Positions 1 through 8,259 of a stretch of 64,000 bases of DNA are shown here, piece after piece. The stretch is from Ascidiaceihabitans sp. GTDB lineage: Bacteria; Pseudomonadota; Alphaproteobacteria; Rhodobacterales; Rhodobacteraceae. Each line of letters starts with the position of its first letter. Position 1 is the stretch's first letter. The stretch is taken from assembly GCA_028825475.1 (NCBI GenBank), contig JAPKAB010000002.1, positions 124,001-188,000 of the forward strand. The letters run 5' to 3'. The notes beneath the pieces were generated by a model. That model worked only from the letters and a program-made list of their open reading frames with translations. It did no database searches and was not told the origin of the DNA. Position numbers and translations under genes: made by a program.

Positions 1-795
1 TTGATCCTCTAGCGCGATCATTTCACCGGCAGGCCCAACACGCGCGTTTCGCCGTGAATCGTGCAGCAACATCAAGGCTAGCAAACCTGCGGCTTCGCAA
101 TCGTTTGGCAAAAGCGCGGCAATGATCCGCGTGAGGCGGATGGCCTCGCCAGACAAATCACTGCGCAACACTGCGGTGCCGCTGTTGGCAGAATACCCCT
201 CGTTAAAGATCAAATAAAGCACGCTTAGAACAGCAGAGGTGCGTTCGGGCAGGTCCGCATCTTGGGGAACTTCATATGGGATCCCCCCGCGCGCAATCTG
301 TTGTTTGGCCCGTGTGATCCGCTTTTGCATTGAGGCCGGTTTGTCCAAAAACGCCGCAGCAATCTCATCCGTCGACAACCCGCCTAAAGTGCGAAGGGTC
401 AGCGCCACTTGGCTTTTACGTTCAAGCGCGGGATGGCAGCAGGTAAAGATCATCTCAAGCCGCTTGTCAGGGATCGTTTCCGTCATAGGATCGTCCAAAG
501 GGCGGTTTTCCAGTTCCAGCAGATAGGCGATTTCGTTTTCTTTGCGTGCAAAGTTCTGGGCGCGGCGCAATTTATCCAGCGCCTTGCGCCGCGCAACAGT
601 TATCAACCACGCGCTTGGGGACCTTGGCAGACCATTCTTACCCCAATGATCCAGCGCAGAGATCACCGCCTCTTGCAGGCAATCCTCTGCCAGTTGCAGA
701 TCATTCAGGCCACTGACCAATGAGGCAAGGATACGCCCCCACTCTTCACGAACGGTTCGTTCAATCACCTGTTCGGTTGAGAGTGGAGGTAACAT
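1..795 (-). CDS. ECF42-type RNA polymerase sigma factor (3' end beyond window)
   Basis: Extracytoplasmic-function sigma factor; the C-terminus lies off the left edge, so 265 codons are visible. The N-terminal part has the sigma-2 helix region (residues about 5-75, with the LAEDCLQEA segment), followed by a sigma-4 helix-turn-helix (about 100-165, CCHPALERKSQVALTLRTLGG). A long C-terminal extension follows (from about 175, LSVLYLIFNEGY). This extension is the hallmark of the ECF42 group (DUF6596) and distinguishes it from short ECFs. The gene is the second of a two-gene minus-strand unit, 27 bases after a DGPF/YciI-like protein, the characteristic ECF42 partner. No anti-sigma gene is seen. ATG at 795 is used; its ribosome site is weak. 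Regulation is probably through the ECF42-like promoter ahead of the partner gene. Confidence 0.9.
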   Translation of the reverse strand, partial: MLPPLSTEQVIERTVREEWGRILASLVSGLNDLQLAEDCLQEAVISALDHWGKNGLPRSPSAWLITVARRKALDKLRRAQNFARKENEIAYLLELENRPLDDPMTETIPDKRLEMIFTCCHPALERKSQVALTLRTLGGLSTDEIAAAFLDKPASMQKRITRAKQQIARGGIPYEVPQDADLPERTSAVLSVLYLIFNEGYSANSGTAVLRSDLSGEAIRLTRIIAALLPNDCEAAGLLALMLLHDSRRNARVGPAGEMIALEDQ

Positions 796-822
796 GCTTT
801 GATCCGATGATTTAAGCGGGGA

Positions 823-1176
823 TTATGTGTCCCAGACCATGACCGGACGCACTTCGATGCGGCCAAATTCAGATGATGGGATCATGGCCGCATATTTCAG
901 TGCCTCATCCATATCAGTGCAATCTAGCAGGTAATAACCCCCCAATTGCTCCTTCGTTTCCGCGAACGGACCGTCGATTGTTTCTGCCTTACCTGCACGC
1001 ACAGACACGGTTGTTGCCGTGTCAGCACCCTGCAGCGCGTCACCCGCCACAAACTTGCCATCAGCTTTTACGGTTTGGGTGAAATCGCCGTAGCCCTTCA
1101 TGAACATCCCAAATTCAGGGGTTCCAGGCTTTGGTCCAGAGTTCGGGGCAGAATAAATGAGACACATAAATTGCAT
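823..1176 (-). CDS. YciI-related DGPF-domain protein, ECF42 partner
   Basis: Small cytoplasmic protein of 117 residues with the YCII-related dimeric alpha/beta barrel fold. The signature DGPF sits at residues 68-71 followed by AETKEQLGGYY, which defines the DGPF family genetically tied to ECF42 sigma factors. The ATG at 1176 is chosen because a good AAGGAA ribosome site precedes it; a longer frame starting at 1212 has no such site. It is the first gene of a two-gene unit with the sigma factor and lies directly behind a TGTCGG-N17-CGTCTA promoter. The biochemical role of DGPF proteins is unknown; a sensory or effector role for the sigma factor is inferred only from the conserved pairing. Confidence 0.9.
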   Translation of the reverse strand: MQFMCLIYSAPNSGPKPGTPEFGMFMKGYGDFTQTVKADGKFVAGDALQGADTATTVSVRAGKAETIDGPFAETKEQLGGYYLLDCTDMDEALKYAAMIPSSEFGRIEVRPVMVWDT

Positions 1177-1224
1177 TGGTATTTTCCTTGGTTTGAAACA
1201 AGAGCACTGCACCCTTGTACCCCT

Positions 1225-1253
1225 TAGACGAACGGGGATTGTTCAGACCGACA
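1225..1253 (-). promoter_or_regulatory. putative ECF42-dependent promoter of the DGPF-sigma unit
   Basis: Read on the minus strand, a -35-like TGTCGG (1253-1248) and a -10-like CGTCTA (1230-1225) are separated by 17 bases, about 50 bases upstream of the DGPF start codon. ECF42 sigma factors are known to recognise a TGTCGA-type -35 and a CGTC-type -10, so this looks like an autoregulated target. One mismatch in the -35. Confidence 0.65.
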
Positions 1254-1304
1254 TTAACACGGAAAAAATAACTATCGACCTACGTTTGGGAGTTTCAAAC
1301 GAAA

Positions 1305-1333
1305 CAGCACTGGCCGTTGCCGAACCAGTGCTG
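1305..1333 (-). terminator. rho-independent terminator after the Hint-domain gene
   Basis: Perfect 9-base inverted repeat CAGCACTGG / CCAGTGCTG with an 11-base loop, 28 bases past the stop codon at 1361. On the minus strand it is followed by TTTCGTTT. Confidence 0.7.
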
Positions 1334-1360
1334 CGTTTGGGGAGAGAGATGGAGGGTAGC

Positions 1361-2029
1361 TTAGGCTGCTTGGGCGTTCGCCGCGGCAGTGTCTTCCATG
1401 ATCAGGCATTCGGCCAAAAAAGTCGCGTCTTTTACCGAAAGCACGTCATATGCAGGTTGCCCGCCGCTTAGCATAACATCCAATGAAACATAGCTGGCTG
1501 GGCAATGTGCTAGAAGGTTGCCTTCGGCGTAGATCACTTGCTCTGCTTCGAATGTTAAAGTTACGACTTCTATTTGCTCGCTTGGCGCACGGCGGGTGAT
1601 GCCACGAAGGCCAGCCAAAGAAAGTGCAGGAACAATCGCATATGGATCGCCGTGCTGATCAAGGGCCGCTTCGCATTCGATCATAAGCCCTTGTTCTACT
1701 GGAACTGTCATTTCAACGTAGTTGCCGAGTGCACCCGCAGGAATGTGAACGGGCCACATGCTCTCTGCTGTCCAAGGCGCATCGACCCACGCAGTTGTGC
1801 GGTTAACTTCGGCAACCGTTTGCATACCATTGTCGAATGTCAGAACCGTGTCACCGACAGCAATGGCTTCGACCTGACGCCATCCCATAGTGGTTGCGAT
1901 CCGTGTGCCAGCAATAAGGCCCGTGGTCATGATGTTTAGACTACCATCATAGGCACCTGTTGTTTCACTCATCCGACGTAGCATCGTATTTGTTTTTGTA
2001 TTTAAACCGAACATATTTTCCATCCCCAT
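1361..2029 (-). CDS. Hint-domain (Hedgehog/intein fold) protein, probably inactive
   Basis: A 222-residue protein with a Hint_2-type domain, frequent in Rhodobacterales. Visible motifs: AGTRIATTMGWRQVEAIAVG (residues 40-59), DTVLTFDNG (60-68), PVHIPAGALGNYVEM (93-107) and a closing FEAEQVIYAEG (160-170). Self-splicing Hint domains begin with a nucleophilic Cys just before the A/PGT motif; here the equivalent position reads TTGLIAGT, with no Cys. The usual SPxHR histidine block is also absent, with TVPVEQGLMIE in its place. Autocatalysis is therefore unlikely (inference). No signal peptide is seen. The start could also be the downstream ATG (residue 6), as the ribosome site is unclear. Monocistronic with its own terminator. 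Confidence 0.75.
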   Translation of the reverse strand: MGMENMFGLNTKTNTMLRRMSETTGAYDGSLNIMTTGLIAGTRIATTMGWRQVEAIAVGDTVLTFDNGMQTVAEVNRTTAWVDAPWTAESMWPVHIPAGALGNYVEMTVPVEQGLMIECEAALDQHGDPYAIVPALSLAGLRGITRRAPSEQIEVVTLTFEAEQVIYAEGNLLAHCPASYVSLDVMLSGGQPAYDVLSVKDATFLAECLIMEDTAAANAQAA

Positions 2030-2207
2030 GGTGTGAAGCGTTAGGTGGCAGATCCGTAGTTTCGGAACCCAACGCCGATTAAGCAGTGAGTTCAGTTGCT
2101 ACGACGCGCATGACACTGCTTGGTCATAATCGGGGCTTAATTGGGGCATTGTCTCGCCACACTGAGGCAATCCGTTGGTATTCAGAGAATTAACCTTAAA
2201 GTAGAAA

Positions 2208-2246
2208 CAAATTTGGGGGAAAGAAAATGTTCTCTCCTCAAATTTG
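2208..2246 (-). terminator. hairpin downstream of the sulfotransferase gene
   Basis: CAAATTTG at 2208-2215 and 2239-2246 flank a stem continued by GGGGGA/TCTCC bases. On the minus strand it starts just after the stop codon at 2250 and is followed by TTTCT. Likely intrinsic terminator. The remaining 2030-2207 interval shows no gene; it should contain the promoter of the Hint gene. Confidence 0.5.
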
Positions 2247-2249
2247 ACG

Positions 2250-2897
2250 TTACTCGAAAGAATAACCGAATCTCTTGATGTCCTCTGAGCACGCCATTTG
2301 CACGGCTGCGCGGGTCGTTTCGGTGTAATAACTTTGGTAATCTGCGCTGCGCTCAGACTTGTTTACGTGTTCAAGGTCCAGATCAAACTTCAAATGCTCG
2401 ACCAAATAAAACACGTCTTGCGGGAAATGTTCAATCCGTATGTAGGCGTTGCAGCGTTCTTTGCCCGAAGCATCCGTCACATAATGGCGGGCTGGCGTGG
2501 CTTTGAAACTTGCAAGGATTGCGGCATCTTGAACAAAGTCTGTGAACGTTTTGGTTTGGGCCAATGTGACCGCATAATGTTCAAATTTCTGTTTTTGCAG
2601 CCAATGGTAATAGCTGACCATCCGATCCCAAGGGTTGCGCACCAATGTGAAGATAAACGCGTCATCCATCTGCGCCGGTGTCACCAGCCCATCAACATCC
2701 GCCAAGGTCGAGTGTTTCCACAGCCGCCCCGCCGTTTTCACATCCCGCAACCGCTTGCGCCGCTTCACCGCTTTGGGCGTGTCGCCCAGCATGATGTCAT
2801 CCTTCATCGCACGCGCCTCAAGCGCCAGCGCCATCGAGGTGCCAGCGGTTTTGGGGGCATGCACGAAGATGTATTTGCGGCCAAGACTGATAATCAT
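2250..2897 (-). CDS. sulfotransferase family protein
   Basis: A 215-residue cytosolic sulfotransferase-fold protein expected to transfer sulfate from PAPS to a hydroxyl group; the acceptor is unknown. The 5'-phosphosulfate-binding loop is seen at the N-terminus (FVHAPKTAGTS, residues 11-21). The 3'-phosphate-binding motif VRNPWDRMVSYYHW is at residues 86-99. Length fits the sulfotransferase_2 family (chondroitin/heparan-like), common in marine bacteria in surface polysaccharide modification. It is flanked by a Hint protein and an exporter, neither of which indicates a substrate. No transmembrane segment visible. Confidence 0.85.
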   Translation of the reverse strand: MIISLGRKYIFVHAPKTAGTSMALALEARAMKDDIMLGDTPKAVKRRKRLRDVKTAGRLWKHSTLADVDGLVTPAQMDDAFIFTLVRNPWDRMVSYYHWLQKQKFEHYAVTLAQTKTFTDFVQDAAILASFKATPARHYVTDASGKERCNAYIRIEHFPQDVFYLVEHLKFDLDLEHVNKSERSADYQSYYTETTRAAVQMACSEDIKRFGYSFE

Positions 2898-2972
2898 GCG
2901 GGTACTCTACTCTCACAAACCACATTCGTTGAGCGGTTTTTACCAATGATCAGACAGTGTCGGATTAATGAC

Positions 2973-3899
2973 TCACTCTTTGGAACGTACCGCGATGATC
3001 CAGCCTGCGACCATGATCAGGGCAATCCCCGCCATCATCATCGGTGTGATGGATTGCCCCATCAACAACCACGCAAAGAACGGGCCGAAGATCATGATGG
3101 AATATTCCAACACCGACACTTGGCTGGCTTCGCCCCACTGATAGGCGCGGATCAATAGGAAAACGCCCGCCACCGAAATAACGGCCTGCATGGCAATGTA
3201 TGGAAATACGGTTTCAATCGGCCAAACCAAACCACGCAGCAGGAACCCATCAGCACCGTCTGGCACAACGGGTGCCCATATTGTCAGACCGACCAACGCC
3301 AATGTTCCAATGATGAATTGAACGATCATGATACCCGCAAGCATCGAGATCGTGCTTTCCTCTGAACATAAAATGCGGGTCGCCATTGAGCCAGTTGCAT
3401 AGATCAATCCGCCTGCCACAGGCATCATCATGATCCAGCCCGGTGCGCCGTCTTGGATGCCAAGGACCAAAAGGATCCCGCTAAAGCCTATGGCTACCGC
3501 AATCACGCGCCATTTGCCAATCGTCTGCTTGAGGACAAACGCACTGATCAGCAGCACAAAAATGGGAGAGGTGAACAGGCCCGCCAAGGATTGCGCGATG
3601 GGCATAAAGGCAAGTGACCCAAAGTACAGCATCAGGCCCGTCGCTGTCAGTAGACTGCGCACAGCAACCGCCCAGAACCGTTTCGGACGCATCGTGCCCA
3701 AACCCATCATCGACATAAGGCAGATCAGCGGAATCGCCATTGAGGCGCGAACAGCAAGGAACTGCCAGATGCTGATCTCTTCGGCCACGGTGGCGACAAA
3801 GTTATCAACGAACCCCAAAAGGACCATCGCACCGATCATACACAGGGCTGCCGCCATTGGCCGCGTCTGTATTTCTGATGGGGTTGGAATAGCGTTCAT
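2973..3899 (-). CDS. DMT superfamily (EamA) transporter
   Basis: A 308-residue integral inner-membrane protein made of two EamA repeats of about five transmembrane helices each (residues about 15-150 and 160-305), typical in length for the drug/metabolite transporter superfamily. It probably exports or imports a small metabolite; substrate cannot be read from the sequence. Hydrophobic helices include LGFVDNFVATVAEE near the start and PMMMAGIALIMVAGWIIAV at the C-terminus. It is divergent from the acyl-CoA ligase at 3993, with about 90 bases between the starts. No strong ribosome site precedes the chosen ATG. Confidence 0.85.
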   Translation of the reverse strand: MNAIPTPSEIQTRPMAAALCMIGAMVLLGFVDNFVATVAEEISIWQFLAVRASMAIPLICLMSMMGLGTMRPKRFWAVAVRSLLTATGLMLYFGSLAFMPIAQSLAGLFTSPIFVLLISAFVLKQTIGKWRVIAVAIGFSGILLVLGIQDGAPGWIMMMPVAGGLIYATGSMATRILCSEESTISMLAGIMIVQFIIGTLALVGLTIWAPVVPDGADGFLLRGLVWPIETVFPYIAMQAVISVAGVFLLIRAYQWGEASQVSVLEYSIMIFGPFFAWLLMGQSITPMMMAGIALIMVAGWIIAVRSKE

Positions 3900-3992
3900 A
3901 TAATAAGACTTTGCTTTTCAGTTCATTGTACTTGCAATATCCTGTTTTCCACATGATTCAAGCGTTGTGATCACGCGAAGGGGAGAGCGCAT

Positions 3993-5621
3993 ATGGGCTG
4001 GATGAACGACGAAACGGGTTTGGGCAAATGTCCTGCCAACTATGTACCACTTACACCGCTGTCGCATTTGCGCCGCGCCGCCCATGTTTTTGCCACTCGC
4101 ACGGCTGTGATCTATGGCGATCATCGTGTGACATATGCCCAGTATTATGAACGCTGCACCCGCCTTGCCGCTGGTTTGGCTGGTATGGGTGTGACCTCTG
4201 GCGATGTGGTTGCTACCTTGATCCCCAACCTTCCCGCACAGGCAGAGGCCCATTTTGGCGTGCCCGCATGTGGCGCGATATTGAACACGATCAACACGCG
4301 CCTAGACGTCGATACTGTTGCCTATATTTTTGAACACGGTGAAGCCAAGGTGGTCTTAGCCGACCCACAGTTCGTAGAATTGGCCGAAGCCGCCATTGCG
4401 CGCCTTACAGGTCCAAAGCCTATGATCGTTGAAGTACCCGACGCGGCCAACGGTTGGCCTGCATCTGGGCGTCACAAGACATACGAGGATATGCTGGCTG
4501 CTGCGGACCCTACATTTGAATGGGTCATGCCAGAGGATGAATGGGAAAGCCTAGCGCTGAACTATACCTCCGGCACCACAGGTCGCCCCAAAGGCGTCGT
4601 TTATCATCACCGTGGTGCTTATCAGATGACAATGGGTACTGTGATTTCATGGCGCATGGTTCTGCACCCTGTGTTTATAGCGATTGTGCCGCTGTTTCAC
4701 TGCAACGGCTGGAACCACACATGGATGATGCCCGTCATCGGTGGTACGTTGGTTTGCTGTCGCGACATCACTGCAGGCGCAATTTACAATGCTATCGCAG
4801 ATGAAGGTGTCACCCATTTTGGCGGTGCGCCAATTGTGTTGAACATGATCGTCAATTCACCTGACAACGAGCGCCGCGCATTCGATCATAACGTCGAAGT
4901 GTTCACCGCTGGCGCCCCACCAGCGCCTGCCACCTTGGGCAAGATCGAGGCGCTTGGGTTCAACGTGACCCAAGTGTACGGCCTGACCGAAAGCTATGGC
5001 CATGTAACGGAATGCGTGTGGCGTGCTGAGGACTGGGATGACTTGGATCAAGCGGCCAAGGCGGCGATCAAAGCCCGCCAAGGTGTTGCGATGCCGATGA
5101 TGGAACACATCACCGTCATGGACGATCAAATGGTCCAAGTGCCAATGGACAGCGCGACCCAAGGCGAAATCGTCATGCGCGGCAATTCCATCATGAAGGG
5201 CTATCTGAAAAACCCTGAAGCGACGGCAAAAGCTTTTGCAGGCGGGTATTTCCACTCCGAGGATTTGGCCATCCAACACCCCGACGGCTATATCCAAATT
5301 GCGGATCGCGCCAAAGACATCATCATTTCAGGTGGTGAAAACATCAGTTCTGTTGAAGTCGAAGGTGTTCTGATGGGGCACCCAGACGTATCACTGGCGG
5401 CTGTTGTAGCCAAACCTGATGAGAAATGGGGCGAAGTGCCTTGTGCCTTTATTGAGTTGAAAGAGGGATGCACAGGCGACGAGGCCGAAATGATCAGCTT
5501 TGCTCGCCAGACCTTGGCCAGCTTCAAAGCACCAAAGATGGTGGTGTTCCAAGAGCTGCCAAAAACCTCAACCGGTAAGATCCAGAAATTTGAACTGCGC
5601 ACAGCAGCCAAGGATTTCTGA
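3993..5621 (+). CDS. AMP-binding acyl-CoA ligase (DmdB/medium-chain type)
   Basis: A 542-residue ANL-superfamily adenylate-forming enzyme: it activates a carboxylic acid with ATP to acyl-AMP and then forms the CoA thioester. The P-loop-like A3 motif YTSGTTGRPKG is at residues 191-201, followed by VYGLTESYG and the hinge region DRAKDIIISGGENIS; the catalytic C-terminal lysine lies in KTSTGKIQKFELR. The overall arrangement and the N-terminus (NYVPLTPLSHLRRAA) resemble fatty acyl-CoA synthetases and the 3-methylmercaptopropionate ligase DmdB of Roseobacters, but substrate cannot be assigned. Strong GGGGAG ribosome site. Apparently monocistronic, with a hairpin after the stop codon. Confidence 0.9.
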   Translation: MGWMNDETGLGKCPANYVPLTPLSHLRRAAHVFATRTAVIYGDHRVTYAQYYERCTRLAAGLAGMGVTSGDVVATLIPNLPAQAEAHFGVPACGAILNTINTRLDVDTVAYIFEHGEAKVVLADPQFVELAEAAIARLTGPKPMIVEVPDAANGWPASGRHKTYEDMLAAADPTFEWVMPEDEWESLALNYTSGTTGRPKGVVYHHRGAYQMTMGTVISWRMVLHPVFIAIVPLFHCNGWNHTWMMPVIGGTLVCCRDITAGAIYNAIADEGVTHFGGAPIVLNMIVNSPDNERRAFDHNVEVFTAGAPPAPATLGKIEALGFNVTQVYGLTESYGHVTECVWRAEDWDDLDQAAKAAIKARQGVAMPMMEHITVMDDQMVQVPMDSATQGEIVMRGNSIMKGYLKNPEATAKAFAGGYFHSEDLAIQHPDGYIQIADRAKDIIISGGENISSVEVEGVLMGHPDVSLAAVVAKPDEKWGEVPCAFIELKEGCTGDEAEMISFARQTLASFKAPKMVVFQELPKTSTGKIQKFELRTAAKDF

Positions 5622-5628
5622 TCCCACG

Positions 5629-5645
5629 ATCACCTGCTGGGTGAT
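5629..5645 (+). terminator. short hairpin after the acyl-CoA ligase gene
   Basis: ATCACC-TGCTG-GGTGAT with a T-rich tail (TTCATTT), eight bases past the stop codon. Weak intrinsic terminator. A second inverted repeat TCCCAAG/CTTGGGA lies at 5652-5683. Confidence 0.45.
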
Positions 5646-5713
5646 TTCATTTCCCAAGTTCACGCCTCTGCGTTAGCTTGGGATAAATAACAGGCAGAGC
5701 AGCCCAATAACCT

Positions 5714-6727
5714 ATGACCGCACTTGCTAAATATGATCGATTAGAAGCCACAGGTCTGTGGCGACCCTCCCCGCAAGAACAGCGGCGCGAGGTGATTGTA
5801 TCTATTGGCGATGCCACTCTGATCATCAGCGATATGAATGATCAGGCGATTGCGCATTGGTCCTTAGCAGCGGTCGATCGTTATGGATCGTCCACATCAC
5901 CCGCTGTATTTCACCCAGATGGTGATCCCGGTGAAACGCTTGAGCTGATGGATTCAGAGGCCGAAATGGTCGATGCGATTGAGACATTGCGCAAAGCAGT
6001 GTCCAGAACGCGACCCAAACCAGGGCGGCTGCGCTGGATGGGTGCGACAGTTTCCGTTGGTGCCGTCGCTGCAGCGTTGATATTTTGGCTGCCCGGTGCT
6101 TTGCAAAAACACACACTAAGCGTCGTTCCTGATGTGACCCGCATAAAGATTGGTGATGCACTGCTGACCCGTATTGAACGGATCGCTGGTACACCGTGCC
6201 AAGCACGCCCTGCGGCCCCTGCCCTAAAAACGCTGGCTCTGCGCACCAAGACCAAGGAACTGATCGTGCTGCGCTCGGGCCTGACGGACAGCCTGTATTT
6301 GCCTGGAGGCAAAGTGCTGGTAAACAAGGTGTTGGTCGAAGACTATGACGAACCGGATGTTATTGCTGGCTTTATCCTAGCCGAACAAGTGCGCGGACAA
6401 ACCAGTGACGCACTGGATGAAATGTTAAGCCATGTTGGGTTACGGGCGACCTTTACCTTGCTCACAACAGGCAACCTTCCGTCTCAAGCGCTTGATGATT
6501 ACGCAGAGAAGGTGATCAGCTCACCTCGTCCCCAAGCGGATGAAACCGCGCTATTGGCAGCCTTCAAAGACGCCAACATTCGCAGCACGCCTTATGCAAA
6601 GGCCATTGATGTGACAGGCGAAAGCACCGTTGGCTTGATTGAGGGCGATCCTGTTTCAGGTACCCTAAGCCAGCCATTGCTGCGCGACAGTGATTGGCTG
6701 CGCCTTCAGGCGATCTGCGGCAACTAA
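5714..6727 (+). CDS. membrane-anchored degenerate M48-like protein
   Basis: A 337-residue protein with an N-terminal cytoplasmic domain (1-105), one transmembrane helix (about 108-129) and a C-terminal domain outside the membrane. The C-terminal domain has the layout of a peptidase M48: IGDALLTRIERIAG (146-159), then SLYLPGGKVLVNKVLVED (193-210, matching the LPGG motif before the catalytic helix), then DEPDVIAGFILAEQVRGQ. In active M48 enzymes the last stretch carries HExxH; here it reads AEQVR (223-227), so zinc binding and proteolysis are not expected. The family assignment is inference from this pattern; to a plain search it may appear as hypothetical. The ribosome site is weak. No operon partner. 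Confidence 0.55.
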   Translation: MTALAKYDRLEATGLWRPSPQEQRREVIVSIGDATLIISDMNDQAIAHWSLAAVDRYGSSTSPAVFHPDGDPGETLELMDSEAEMVDAIETLRKAVSRTRPKPGRLRWMGATVSVGAVAAALIFWLPGALQKHTLSVVPDVTRIKIGDALLTRIERIAGTPCQARPAAPALKTLALRTKTKELIVLRSGLTDSLYLPGGKVLVNKVLVEDYDEPDVIAGFILAEQVRGQTSDALDEMLSHVGLRATFTLLTTGNLPSQALDDYAEKVISSPRPQADETALLAAFKDANIRSTPYAKAIDVTGESTVGLIEGDPVSGTLSQPLLRDSDWLRLQAICGN

Positions 6728-6729
6728 CG

Positions 6730-6757
6730 AAAAAAGGCGCACCTTGCGGCACGCCCT
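6730..6757 (-). terminator. terminator of the SPOR-domain gene
   Basis: Stem GGCGCACC-TTGC-GGCACGCC (6736-6755, two G-U pairs in RNA) followed on the minus strand by six T. It lies between convergent genes and may serve both. Confidence 0.7.
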
Positions 6758-6785
6758 TTCCCAATTCTAAACTTAACTATGAACC

Positions 6786-8156
6786 TTAACGCAGTGATGC
6801 GTTGTGGTATCCTGATGCGCGCAGTTTGGACAAAACACCGTTGATGTTTGAACCAAATGGGCCTGCAATCACCATACGATAGGTTGCACCACCACGTGTG
6901 TATTTACCGATGCGAACAGGCAGACCCATGCGCTGAATGCGCTTGGCAACTGTCTGGGCGCTATCTTGCTGATTGTATGTACCCACTTGGACATATTGCG
7001 CAGTTGCCGCGATTGGCTGTGGCTGAACAGCAGGGGCTGATCGGCTAGAAACAACAGGCTGGCGCACAGTTGCAGCAGCGCGATTGCGCAGGATACGTTT
7101 CAACAATTGGCCGTCTTCGCGGCGTACGATCGATACTGTGCCAAGATCACGGGTTTGCGTCGCGACGTCCACATATGGGTAAACCAACGGTGTGGAGGCC
7201 GTCACATCACGACCCGTTGCTGTGTTAACTAAACGACGTGGAACAGTTTGCGTCCAGATCAATTTTACCATCGCCTGACCAGCCAATGATTGCTCTGCAC
7301 GGTGCGGGTTCAGACGATCATCTTTCCATACGGCGCGGTACCCATGAGGGATCGGCAGATTTTGTGTATTTTGACGGTTCACGACAACATGCTTAGGTGC
7401 AACGCGCGTCGCGCCACTGATTGTGTTGGCTTGTGTACCGAATGTGCCTGTCGCTACCTGCGTTTGGGCGCGGCGGTTTGAGAAGATACCGCGGTTCTGC
7501 TGAACCACTGCGCGTGGGGCGGCAGCAGTCTCAACGTTTGAACGTGGCGTATAGTGAAGTTGGGTCTGCGGACCACAACGTACACCGCTACGGGTGGCTG
7601 TGCCGCCGTTGCATGCAGCTGCAGCGCGTGCGCCACCTTGCTTAATTCTGACAACTTTACGCTGTGCAATGACCTGTTGCACCTGTTGGACAACGACTGG
7701 TTTCACAACTGCTGCTGCAACAACTGGCTTTTTAGCCACCGCTGGGCGGCGCACATTCACGCGTTTGGCTTTTGGCTTAGACACTGCGGCGATTGCAATT
7801 GGCTTGCGTGCTTTTGGTTTCACCGCAACTGGTGTTTTGGCCTGAGGGGTTTCCAAAGTTATCTGAACAGGTGTCTTCGCCTGAGAGGACGTTGATGCAA
7901 CTGCACCGGGGTTAGATGGTGTTTGACCACAAATCTGTTTGCGAGAGCGGGTCACCCGTGGAATCCACGAAACGTTACCGCTGATGCCAGCGCGCACATA
8001 AACGCAGCCACGGCTATCAATATATTGCGTGCCTTTATAAGAACTTGACGGAAATTCCGCTGGCTGATCGGCATCGCGCAAATTCTGCGCACTTGTTGCT
8101 GTAACTCCGCTTGCCGCAACGAGTGCAACCAAAGCTATAACTCTGGTAATTTTCAT
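6786..8156 (-). CDS. secreted SPOR-domain protein
   Basis: A 456-residue envelope protein. The N-terminus MKITRVIALVALVAASGVTA is a signal peptide. The middle (about 80-380) is low-complexity, rich in Ala, Val, Lys, Arg and Gln. The last about 75 residues form a SPOR domain (YVQVGTYNQQDSAQTVAKRI ... VIAGPF), which binds peptidoglycan glycan strands lacking stem peptides at division sites. ATG at 8156 is taken instead of the upstream in-frame GTG at 8168, because the sequence between them (GGGGGC) serves as ribosome site and the signal peptide then begins normally. Probably helps in septal or outer-membrane processes (family knowledge); the precise role is unknown. Confidence 0.85.
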   Translation of the reverse strand: MKITRVIALVALVAASGVTATSAQNLRDADQPAEFPSSSYKGTQYIDSRGCVYVRAGISGNVSWIPRVTRSRKQICGQTPSNPGAVASTSSQAKTPVQITLETPQAKTPVAVKPKARKPIAIAAVSKPKAKRVNVRRPAVAKKPVVAAAVVKPVVVQQVQQVIAQRKVVRIKQGGARAAAACNGGTATRSGVRCGPQTQLHYTPRSNVETAAAPRAVVQQNRGIFSNRRAQTQVATGTFGTQANTISGATRVAPKHVVVNRQNTQNLPIPHGYRAVWKDDRLNPHRAEQSLAGQAMVKLIWTQTVPRRLVNTATGRDVTASTPLVYPYVDVATQTRDLGTVSIVRREDGQLLKRILRNRAAATVRQPVVSSRSAPAVQPQPIAATAQYVQVGTYNQQDSAQTVAKRIQRMGLPVRIGKYTRGGATYRMVIAGPFGSNINGVLSKLRASGYHNASLR

Positions 8157-8259
8157 CTGAGCCCCCACTAGATATGGTGGGGAGATTGCCCGACAACACA
8201 GATTTTGTCCAGAGAAACCCTTGAAATAAAGGGAATGTTACCAAATTTCGGCGGAAATT

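Noticed and set aside
2298-3158. Long plus-strand open frame of 286 codons
   Set aside because: It runs antisense across the sulfotransferase and EamA genes, has no domain pattern or ribosome site, and is explained by the codon composition of the opposite strand.
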